Positions 1-12,300 of a stretch of 64,000 nucleotides of DNA are shown here, in pieces; position 1 is the first letter of the stretch, and every line of letters starts with the position of its first letter. Under the pieces are notes generated by a model. It was not told where the DNA came from. It saw only the letters and a program-made list of their open reading frames with translations, and made no database searches. Both the position numbers and the translations under genes were made by a program. This DNA comes from Arenicola marina (taxonomy: Eukaryota > Annelida > Polychaeta > Arenicolidae). Where the stretch lies: the NCBI GenBank assembly GCA_964019135.1, contig OZ025249.1, positions 1,116,001-1,180,000 on the forward strand, given 5' to 3'.

Positions 1-216
1 GTTGCTTTTATTGGTCATATCACACTATTCAAAAATTGTTCCCATGCATTCGCCAGATGGTGTAATGCATTAATCGTGTACGTCACACCGTGGCGCCACT
101 AGTCTCAACTCTCCCCTTATATTAATTGGCCGAGACGTCGACACACTGGCCGAATAATGAAGACACTCGGCATAGGAATTATGCCTTCAAGGTCATAACA
201 CACGTCGCATACTTAC
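1..216 (-). other. Start of FAAH intron 11, unique sequence
   Basis: The donor GTAAGTATG is at 208-216, followed on the minus strand by unique sequence to the window edge. No repeat or ORF is seen. The remaining FAAH exons should lie further left. Confidence 0.6.
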
Positions 217-311
217 ATCTGTTGCAGAAAGTGTTCACCTCCGTCACCAGTCAAGGCCGCCATGCTGTACCAGAAAGCCTCTTCCGCCCCGGGGGGTGAC
301 CAGGCCACAAC
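217..311 (-). CDS. FAAH: FAAH exon 11, whose 5' half seeds the 70-bp array
   Basis: 95 nt, starting in phase 0 and ending with 2 nt over. The acceptor is tgtattgtag|GTTGTG and the donor CAGAT|GTAAGT. It encodes [19 protein letters not shown] and [12 protein letters not shown], matching FAAH L-V-P-F-x-P ... A-L-E-T-L and G-L-F-S-D-G-G-x-x-F-L-Q. The first 47 nt plus the acceptor are repeated seven more times upstream as the 70-bp array. The part below 264, with the donor, is single copy. Confidence 0.88.
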
Positions 312-3300
312 CTACAATACAGACAGCACCCTCACTGTACCAGAAAGCCTCTTCCGCCCCGGGGGGTGACCAGGCCACAACCTACAATTCAAACAACACC
401 CTCACTGTACCAGAAAGCCTCTTCCGCCCCGGGGGGTGACCAGGCCACAACCTACAATTCAAACAACACCCTCACTGTACCAGAAAGCCTCTTCCGCCCC
501 GGGGGGTGACCAGGCCACAACCTACAATACAGACAGCACCCTCACTGTACCAGAAAGCCTCTTCCGCCCCGGGGGGTGACCAGGCCACAACCTACAATTC
601 AAACAACACCCTCACTGTACCAGAAAGCCTCTTCCGCCCCGGGGGGTGACCAGGCCACAACCTACAATTCAAACAACACCCTCACTGTACCAGAAAGCCT
701 CTTCCGCCCCGGGGGGTGACCAGGCCACAACCTACAATTCAAACAACACCCTCACTGTACCAGAAAGCCTCTTCCGCCCCGGGGGGTGACTAGGCCACAA
801 CCAACAAAGCACTGGCCTCGTGACCTTGGCTCTCCAAAAGGTCCTTCGCTGCGCGAACCACTCTCACACAGGCCACAACCTACAAAGCACTGACCTCGTG
901 ACCTTGGCTCTCCAAAGGGTCCTTGGCTGCGCGAACCACTCTCACACAGGCTAAAACCTACAAAGCACTGACCTCGTGACCTTGCCTCTCCAAAACGTCC
1001 TTGGCTGCGTGAACCACTCTCACACAGGCCACAACCTACAAAGCACTGACCTCGTGACCTTGGCTCTCCAAAAGGTCCTTCGCTGCGTGAACCACTCTCA
1101 CACAGGCCACAACCTACAAAGCACTGACCTCGTGACCTTGCCTCTGCAAAAAGGTCCTTGGCTGCGCGAACCACTCTCACACAGGCCACAACCTACAAAG
1201 CACTGACCTCGTGACCTTGGCTCTCCAAAAGGTCCTTGGCTGCGCGAAACCACTCTCACACAGGCCACAACCTACCAAGCACTGACCACGTGACCTTGGC
1301 TCTCCAAAAGGTCCTTGGCTGCGCGAACCACTCTCACACAGGCCACAACCTACAAATCACTGACCTCGTGACCTTGCCTCTCCAAAAGGTCCTTGGCTGC
1401 GCGAACCACTCTAACACAGGCCACAACCTACAAAGCACTGACCTCGTGACCTTGGCTCTCCAAAAGGTCCTTGGCTGCGCGAACCACTCTCACACAGGCC
1501 ACAACCTACAAAGCACTGACCTCGTGACCTTGGCTCTCCAAAAGGTCCTTGGCTGCGCGAACCACTCTCACACAGGCCACAACCTACAAAGCACTGGCCT
1601 CGTGACCTTGGCTCTCCAATAGGTCCTTGGCTGCGCGAACCACTCTCACACAGGCCACAAGCTACAAAGCACTGACCTCGTGACCTTGGCTCTCCAAAAG
1701 GTCCTTGGCTGCGCGAACCACTCTCACACAGGCCACAACCTACAAAGCACTGACCTCGTGACCTTGGCTCTCCAAAAGGTCCTTAGCTGTGCGAACCACT
1801 CTCACACAGGCTACAAGCTACAAAGCACTGACCTCGTGACCTTGGCTCTCCAAAAGTTCCTTGGCTGCGCGAACCACTCTCACACAGGCCACAACCTACA
1901 AAGCACTGACCTCGTGACCTTGGCTCTCCAAAAGGTCCTTGGCTGCGCGAACCACTCTCACACAGGCCACAACCTACAAAGCACTGACCTCGTGATCTTG
2001 GCTCTCCAAAAGGTCCTTGGCTGCGTGAACCACTCTCACACAGGCCACAACCTACAAAGCACTGACCTCGTGACCTTGGCTCTCCAAAAGGTCCTTGGCT
2101 GCGCGAACCACGCTCACACAGGCCACAACCTACAAAGCACTGACCACGTGACCTTGGCTCTCCAAAAGGTCCTTGGCTGCGCGAACCACTCTCACACAGG
2201 CCACAACCTACAAAGCACTGACCTCGTGACCTTGGCTCTCCAAAAGGTCCTTGGCTGCGCGAACCACTCTCACACAGGCCACAACCTACAAAGCACTGAC
2301 CTCGTGACCTTGGCTCTCCAAAAGGTCTTTGGCTGCGCGAACCACTCTCACACAGGCTGGCGCGGCTTGGCACGCCCCATCGTCCAGGAAGAACCCGATT
2401 CGCAGACCACGCTTTGAGGCGTACACCTGGAACAAAATCATGCATATTGTTTTTTCTTTTGACATTATTTAGCATCAACAATAGTTTTCTGCAACTACCG
2501 TTTTTGAAATAGATCCTTTTTAGTCTTGTCTTTACGTCATTACCTAGTCATCAAGTTGTTTGAGGCCAAACATCTCAACATACCTCTTCGTTAAACGGTA
2601 ATGGTGGCACTTTGGGATCGGCTGAGAAGTGAGGAGTCGTCAGCAAATGGCGCAGAGCTCTCGCCAGGCCATCCACGTCACGCGAGAGTGGGCTGGACGA
2701 GCTGGTCACTGCAGCAGGAGGCCGGTATGCCGTGCGCAGTATCAGTACAATGAAACATTAAAAGTGCTGAGATGTGCAACAAATGTGTTCAAATGAATCA
2801 TATATCACTTATATCGGCATGGAATAGCTGAGCATTACACACTGGTACTGGACCAATGTATGGGATAGCTGAGCATTACACACTGGTACTGGACCAATGT
2901 ATGGGATAGCTGTCCATTGCAAAACTGGTACCGGACTGTGTATTGGATAGCTGAGCATTACACACTGGTATCGGACCATGTATGGGATAGCTGAGCATTA
3001 CACACTGGTACTGAACCAATGTATGGGATAGCTGAACATTACACACTGGTACTGAACCAATGTATGGGATAGCTGAGCATTGTAAACAATTAATTCACTG
3101 GACATATGATAAACAATGACCAAGATTTGTTTAATTCACGACAAGCAATCATGTACTGACCTAGGTTTTGTCCAATAAAGCCCGGTCTGCCTTTCGTACT
3201 GTGACAACAAAACCAAGCCTTTCGTTAACATTATTTAGTCTCTTTAAGTCGTGGCTTTAACGAGTAACTTTTTGCGTACATAAATCGCGTCAGTGAGGGA

Positions 3301-6300
3301 GTTAAATAGGAGAACTGCATAGCTACCGCTAAATGTAGACACAACCTGACACCTAAAAGTTGATAAACAATCATCAAAGCGATAGTTTACATTGCAAACA
3401 AATCGACACATAAGTCGGAAACAACTTCTGTTAAATTGGGAACAAATACATTTAAATATTAAACATATCGCAGCTTATATAAAATATAATTTATTAAATT
3501 AAAGATTAAAGAGCATTGACTATGAAGACACCATGGGTTAAAGGGTCTGGACTACAACGACATCGCGGATTAAAGGCTCTGAGCTACAAAGACATTACGG
3601 GTTAAAGGCTCTAGACTACAAAGACATTATGGATTAACAGGGTCTGGACTACAAAGACATCATCACATGCTCAGCTATCATATACACAAAGACATCACGG
3701 ATTAAACGGTCTGGACTACAAAAACATTATGGATTAATCGGTCTGGACTACCAAGGCATCATAGATTAAAGGGTCTGGACTACAAAGACATTATAGATTA
3801 AAGGGTCTTGACTACAAAGACATTATGGATTAAAGGGTCTGAACTATAAAGACATTATGGATTAAAGGGTGTGGACTACAAAGTCATTATAGATTAAAGG
3901 GTCTCGACTACAAAGACATTATGGATTAAAGGGTCTCGACTACAAAGACATGGATTAAAGGGTCTGGCGTACAAAGACATCACGGATTAAAAGGTCTGGA
4001 CTACAAAGACAGTATAGGTTAAAGGGTCTGGACTATAAAGACATTATGGATTAAAGGGTCTGGACTACAAAGACATAATAGAATAACGGGTCTGGACTAC
4101 AAAGACATTATAGATCAAAGGTTCTCGACTACAAAGACATCACGGATTAAAGGCTTTGGACTACAGAGACATTATTTATGAAAGGGCCTGGACTACAAAG
4201 ACATCACGGATTAAAGGGTCTGGACTACAGAGACATTATTTATGAAAGGGCCTGGACTACAAAGACATCACGGATTAAAGGGTCTGGACTACAAAGACAT
4301 TATGGATTAAAGGGTCTGGACTACAAAGACATTATAGATTAAAGGGTCTGGAGTACAAAGACCACGGATTAAAGGGTCTGGACTACAGAGACATTATAGA
4401 TTAAAGGGTCTCGACTACAAAAACATTATGGATTAAATGGTCTGGACTACAAAGATATGGATTAAAGGGTCTGAAGTACAAAGACATCACGGATTAAAGG
4501 CTTTGGACTACAAAGACATCACGGATTAAAGGCTTTGGCCTACAAAGATATCACGGATTAAAGGCTCTGGACTACAAAGACATGATGGATTAAAGGGTCT
4601 GGACTAAAAAGATATTATAGATTAAAGGGTCTGGAGTACAAAGACATGACGGATTAAAGGGTCTGGACTACCAAGACATTATAGATTAAAGGGTCTGGAC
4701 TACAAAGACATTATAGATGAAAGGGTCTGGACTACAAATACATCACGGATTAAAGGCTCTGGATTACAAAGACATCACGGATTAAAGGCTCTGGATTACA
4801 GATATATCACGGATTAAAGGCTCTGGACTACAGGGACATGACGGATTAAAGGGTCTGGACTACAAAGACATCACGGATTAAAGAGTCTGGACTACAAAGA
4901 CATGACGGATTAAAGGGTCTGGACTACAAATACATCACGGATTATATAGTGGACTACAAAGAAGTCTTCGATTAAAGAGCATTAACTACAAAGACATCTT
5001 CGATTCGAGGATCTAGATTAGAAAAGCATGGATTAAAGCACCTACATTACAAAAAAACATGGATTAAAGGGTCTGCACTACCATCACATATATTAAAGGG
5101 TCTGCACTACAGAAGTATAATGGGGTAAAGGGTTTGCACTACAAAGGCATCATGGAGTAAAGGGTTTGCACTACAGAGGCATCATGGAGTAAAGGGTCTT
5201 CACTACAGAAACATCATGGAGTAAAGGGTGTGTCTGGACTACAGCCTCCGGGATGTTGGCTTGGTGTGCTGCAACTCACACTTACCTCAGTCTCTTGGAG
5301 GTTGGCTTGATGGCACAAAGCCCACAGAAGGCAGCCGGGCACCGGATGCTGCCGCACGTGTCACTGCCGAACCCTAGCGGGGAGCCCCCCAGGGCCAGGA
5401 GGGCCCCCTCCCCGGAGGACGACCCCCCAGGACCACGTCGAGGGTCCAGAGGGTGCGTGGTCGTCCCAAATATCGGGTTTCCACTTTCGAAACTGAAAGT
5501 ATAAGACAATTAGCTCGTAGAAGGGAAGGGAGGTTACATGACAACTAAGAATGCCATTATATATATAACATATGGTTTGAAGACTCCAACCAATCAACAG
5601 TATACACACTAGTCCTCTGAGGCCTTTAACCAACCAACAATGTACCCACTAGTCCTCCGAGGCCTTTAACTAACCAACAGTGTACCCACTAGTCCTCTGA
5701 GGCCTTTAACCAACCAACAGTGTGCCCACTAGTCCTCTGAGGCCTTTAACCAACCAACAGTGCACCCACTAGTCCTCTGAGGCCTTTAACCAACCAACAG
5801 TGTACATACTAGTCCTCTGAGGCCTTTAACCAACCAACAGTGTACCCACTAGTCTTCTGAGGCCTTTAACCAACCAACAGTGTACCCACTAGTCCTCTGA
5901 CCAACCAACAGTGTACCCACTAGTCCTCTCAGGCTTTAACCAACCAACAGTGTACCCACTAGTCCTCTGCTGAAGCCTCGCCTACTTGCCTCATTCCTAA
6001 CTGCGGCATGTTTGTCCTGGCGAAGGGCACTGCCCCGAGTTCTTTCAGCGCCTGAAAGCACCATCACATCGTGTTAAACACAGGTAACACACTCCAAGAG
6101 ACCTCACTAGGTGGCAGCACATCATTTCATCGAGAACCAGAGTTGGGGTCCCCTAGAATTGGACTGGCTGGTTTCACGCACAAATGTCATAAATGTCACT
6201 ACGGCAGCAATATAAATATTGCTTTATTTACAAGCAGGCATAATATAGGCATTGCCATATACTGTGATCGTCCATTACGGTGACGTTAAACATATAATTC

Positions 6301-9300
6301 AAATAACACTTCCGCCGCTTCCTACGCGAAATTAATTAACCTGGTTAAGAACAAAATCGTAACCAGAGTAGTAAAGATAATAAACACAACAGCCACACCG
6401 TGTCAGACCCACGTAACACAGTATCTGAAGCCACACCGTGTCAGACCCAGGTAACACACTATCTGCAGCCACACCGTGTCAGACCCAGGTAACACAGTAT
6501 CTGAAGCCACACCGTGTCAGACCAAGGTAACACACTATCTGCAGCCACACCGTGTCAGACCCAGGTAACACATTATCTGAAGCCACACCGTGTCAGACCC
6601 AGGTAACACACTATCTGAAGCCACACCGTGTCAGACCCAGGTAACACACTATCTGCAGCCACACCGTGTCAGACCCAGGTAACACAGTATCTGAAGCCAC
6701 ACCGTGTCAGACCCAGGTAACACAGTATCTGAAGCCACACCGTGTCAGACCTAGGTAACACACTATCTGCAGCCACACCGTGTCAGACCCAGGTAACACA
6801 CTATCTGCAGCCACACCGTGTCAGACCCAGGTAACACAGTATCTGAAGCCACACCGTGTCAGACCCAGGTAACACACTATCTGCAGCCACACCATGTCAG
6901 ACCCAGGTAACACAGTATCTGAATCCATGCAGTGTCAGACCCAGGTAACACACTATCTGAAGCCACACCGTGTCAGACCCACGTAACACAGTATCTGAAG
7001 CCACACCGTGTCAGACCCAGGTAACACACTATCTGCAACCACACCGTGTCAGACCCAGGTAACACAGTATCTAAAGCCATACCGTGTCAGACCCGAGTTA
7101 CACACTATCTGCAGCCACACCGTGTCAGACCCAGGTAACACAGTATCTAAAGCCATACCGTGTCAGACCCGAGTTACACACTATCTGCAGCCACACCGTG
7201 TCAGACCCAGGTAACACAGTATCTAAAGCCATACCGTGTCAGACCCGAGTTACACACTATCTGCAGCCACACCGTGTCAGACCCAGGTAACACAGTATCT
7301 GCAGCCACACCGTGTCAGACCCAGGTAACACAGTATCTGCAGCCACACCGTGTCAGACCCAGGTAACACAGTATCTGCAGCCACACCGTGTCAGACCCAG
7401 GTGACACAGTATCTGAAGCCACACCGTGTCAGACCCAGGTAACACAGTATCTGCAGCCACACCGTGTCAGACCCAGGTAACACAGTATCTGAAGCCACAC
7501 CGTGTCAGACCCAGGTAACACAGTATCTAAAGCCACACCGTGTCAGACCCAGGTAACACAGTATCTAAAGCCATACCGTGTCAGACCCGAGTAACCCACA
7601 ATCTGCAGCCACACCGTGTCAGACCCAGGTAACACAGTATCTGCAGCCACACCGTGTCAGACCCAGGTAACACAGTATCTGAAGCCACACCGTGTCAGAC
7701 CCAGGTAACACAGTATCTGAAGCCACACCGTGTCAGAACCAGGTAACCCAGTATATGAAGCCACACCGTGTCAGACCCAGGTAAGACAGTATCTGAAGCC
7801 ACACCGTGTCAGACCCAGGTAACACAGTATCTGAAGCCACACCGTGGCAGACCCAGGTAACACAGTATCTGCAGCCACACCGTGTCAGACCCAGGTAACA
7901 CAGTATCTGCAGCCACACCGTGTCAGACCCAGGTAACACACTATCTGCAGCCACACCGTGTCAGACCCAGGTAACACAGTATCTGAAGCCACACCGTGTC
8001 AGACCCAGGTAACACACTATCTGCAGCCACACCATGTCAGACCCAGGTAACACAGTATCTGAATCCATGCTGTGTCAGACCCAGGTAACACACTATCTGA
8101 AGCCACACCGTGTCAGACCCAGGTAACACAGTATTTGAAGCCACACCGTGTCAGACCCAGGTAACACACTATCTGCAGCCACACCGTGTCAGACCCAGGT
8201 AACACAGTATCTGCAGCCACACCGTGTCAGACCCAGGTAACACAGTATCTGAAGCCACACCGTGTCAGACCCAGGTAACACAGTATCTGAAGCCACACCG
8301 TGTCAGACCCAGGTAACACAGTATCTAAAGCCACACCGTGTCAGACCCAGGTAACACAGTATCTAAAGCCATACCGTGTCAGACCCGAGTAACCCACTAT
8401 CTGCAGCCACACCGTGTCAGACCCAGGTAACACAGTATCTGCAGCCACACCGTGTCAGACCCAGGTAACACAGTATCTGAAGCCACACCGTGTCAGACCC
8501 AGGTAACACAGTATCTGAAGCCACACCGTGTCAGAACCAGGTAACACAGTATCTGAAGCCACACAGTGTCAGACCCAGGTAACACAGTATCTGAAGCCAC
8601 ACCGTGTCAGACCCAGGTAACACAGTATCTGAAGCCACACCGTGGCAGACCCAGGTAACACACTATCTGCAGCCACACCGTGTCAGACCCAGGTAACACA
8701 GTATCTGAAGCCACACCGTGTCAGAACCAGGTAACACAGTATCTGCAGCCACACCGTGTCAGACCCAGGTAACACAGTATCTGCAGCCACACCGTGTCAG
8801 ACCCAGGTAACACAGTATCTGCAGCCATATCGTGTCAGACCCAGGTAACACAGTATCTGAGACCACACCGTGTCAGACCCAGGTAACACAGTATCTGCAG
8901 CCATATCGTGTCAGACCCAGGTAACACAGTATCTGCAGCCACACCGTGTCAGACCCAGGTAACACAGTATCTGCAGCCACACCGTCTTAGACCCAGGTAA
9001 CGCAGTATCTGCAGCCATATCGTGTCAGACCAGGTAACACAGTATCTGCAGCCACACCGTGTCAAACCCAGGTAACACAGTATCTGAAGCCACACCGTGT
9101 CAGACCCAGGTAACACGGTACCTGAAGCCACACCGTGTCAGACCCAGGTAACACAGTATCTGAAGCCACACCGTGTCAGACCCAGGTAACACAGTATCTG
9201 CAGCCACACCGTGTCAGACCCAGGTAACACAGTATCTGCAGCCACACCGTGTCAGACCCAGGTAACACGGTATCTGAAGCCACACCGTGTCAGATCCAGG

Positions 9301-12300
9301 TAACACAGTATCTGCAGCCATATCGTGTCAGACCCAGGTAACACAGTATCTGCAGACACACCGTGTCAAACCCAGGTAACACAGTATCTGAAGCCACACC
9401 GTGTCAGACCCAGGTAACACAGTATCTGCAGCCACACCGTGTCAGACCCAGGTAACACACTATCTGCAGCCACACCGTGTCAGACCCAGGTGACACACTA
9501 TCTGAAGCCACACCGTGTCAGACCCAGGTAACACAGTATCTGAATCCACACCGTGTCAGACCCAGGTAACACAGTATCTGAAGCCACACCGTGTCAGAAC
9601 CAGGTAACACAGTATCTGCAGCCACACCGTGTCAGACCCAGGTAACACAGTATCTGAAGCCACACCGTGTCAGACCCAGGTAACACAGTATCTGAAGCCA
9701 CACCGTGTCAGACCCAGGTAAAACAGTATCTGAAGCCACACCGTGTCAGACCCATGTAACACAGTATCTGAAGCCACACCGTGTCAGACCCAGGTAACAC
9801 AGTATCTGAAGCCACACCGTGTCAGACCCAGGTAACACAGTATCTGCAGCCATATCGTGTCAGACCCAGGTAACACGAGTATCTGCAGCTACACCGTGTC
9901 AGACCCAGGTAACACAGTATCTGCAGCCATATCGTGTCAGACCTAGGTAACACAGTATCTGCAGCCATATCGTGTCAGACCCAGGTAACACGAGTATCTG
10001 CAGCCACACCGTGTCAGACCCAGATAACACAGTATCTGCAGCCATATCGTGTCAGACCCAGGTAACACAGTATCTGCAGCCACACCGTGTCAGACCCAGG
10101 TAACACTGTATCTAAAGCCATACCGTGTCAGACCCAGGTAACACAGTATCTGCAGCCACACCGTATCAGACCCAGGTAACACAGTATCCGCAGCCATATC
10201 GTGTCAGACCCAGGTAACACAGTATCTGCAGCCACACCGTGTCAGACCCAGGTAACACAGTATCTACAGCCATATCGTCTCAGACCCAGGTAACACAGTA
10301 TCTGAAGCCACACCGTGTCAGACCCAGGTAACACAGTATCTGAAGCCACACCGTGTCAGACCCAGGTAACACACTATCTGCAGCCATATCGTGTCGGACC
10401 CAGGTAACACAGTATCTGCAACCACACCGTGTCAGACCCAGGTAACACAGTATCTGCAGCCATATCGTGTCAGACCCAGGTAACACAGTATCTGAAGCCA
10501 CACCGTGTCAGACCCAGGTAACACAGTATCTGAAGCCACACCGTGTCAGACCCAGGTAACACACTATCTGCAGCCATATCGTGTCAGACCCAGGTAACAC
10601 AGTATCTGAAGCCACACCGTGTCAGACCTAGGTAACACAGTATCTGCAGCCATATAGTGTCAGACCCAGGTAACACAGTATCTGAAGCCACACCGCGTCA
10701 GACCCAGGTAACACAGTATCTGCAGCCACACCGTGTCAGACCCAGGTAACACAGTATCTGCAGCCATATCGTGTCAGACCCAGGTAACACAGTATCTGCA
10801 GCCACACCGTGTCAGACCCAGGTAACACAGTATCTGCAGCCACACCGTCTTAGACCCAGGTAACGCAGTATCTGCAGCCATATCGTGTCAGACCAGGTAA
10901 CACAGTATCTGCAGCCACACCGTGTCAAACCCAGGTAACACAGTATCTGAAGCCACACCGTGTCAGACCCAGGTAACACAGTATCTGCAGCCATATCGTG
11001 TCAGACCCAAGTAACACAGTATCTGCAGCCACACCGTGTCAGACCCAGGTAACACAGTATCTGCAGCCATACCGTGTCAGACCCAGGTAACACAGTATCT
11101 GAAGCCACACCGTGTCAGACCCAGGTAACACAGTATCTGCAGCCATATCGTGTCAGACCCAAGTAACACAGTATCTGCAGCCACACCGTGTCAGACCCAG
11201 GTAACACAGTATCTGAAGCCACACCGTGTCAGACCCAGGTAACACAGTATCTAAAGCCATACCGTGTCAGACCCGAGTAACCCACTATCTGCAGCCACAC
11301 CGTGTCAGACCCAGGTAACACAGTATCTGCAGCCACACCGTGTCAGACCCAGGTAACACAGTATCTGAAGCCACACCGTGTCAGACCCAGGTAACACAGT
11401 ATCTGAAGCCACACCGTGTCAGAACCAGGTAACCCAGTATCTGAAGCCACACCGTGTCAGACCCAGGTAAGACAGTATCTGAAGCCACACCGTGTCAGAC
11501 CCAGGTAACACAGTATCTGAAGCCACACCGTGGCAGACCCAGGTAACACAGTATCTGCAGCCACACCGTGTCAGACCCAGGTAACACAGTATCTGCAGCC
11601 ACACCGTGTCAGACCCAGGTAACACACTATCTGCAGCCACACCGTGTCAGACCCAGGTAACACAGTATCTGAAGCCACACCGTGTCAGACCCAGGTAACA
11701 CACTATCTGCAGCCACACCATGTCAGACCCAGGTAACACAGTATCTGAATCCATGCAGTGTCAGACCCAGGTAACACACTATCTGAAGCCACACCGTGTC
11801 AGACCCAGGTAACACAGTATCTGAAGCCACACCGTGTCAGACCTAGGTAACACACTATCTGCAGCCACACCGTGTCAGACCCAGGTAACACAGTATCTGC
11901 AGCCACACCGTGTCAGACCCAGGTAACACAGTATCTGAAGCCACACCGTGTCAAACCCAGGTAACACAGTATCTGAAGCCACACCGTGTCAGACCCAGGT
12001 AACACAGTATCTGAAGCCACACCGTGTCAGACCCAGGTAACACAGTATCTAAAGCCACACCGTGTCAGACCCAGGTAACACAGTATCTAAAGCCATACCG
12101 TGTCAGACCCGAGTAACCCACTATCTGCAGCCACACCGTGTCAGACCCAGGTAACACAATATCTGCAGCCACACCGTGTCAGACCCAGGTAACACAGTAT
12201 CTGAAGCCACACCGTGTCAGACCCAGGTAACACAGTATCTGAAGCCACACCGTGTCAGAACCAGGTAACACAGTATCTGAAGCCACACCGTGTCAGACCC

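Noticed and set aside
752..2481. Long repetitive ORFs on both strands over the 78-bp array
   Set aside because: The frames giving LALQKVLGC and GQCFVGCG repeats are not the FAAH frame. In the FAAH frame each unit has a stop (TAG) after the donor, so the array is not one continuous coding repeat.
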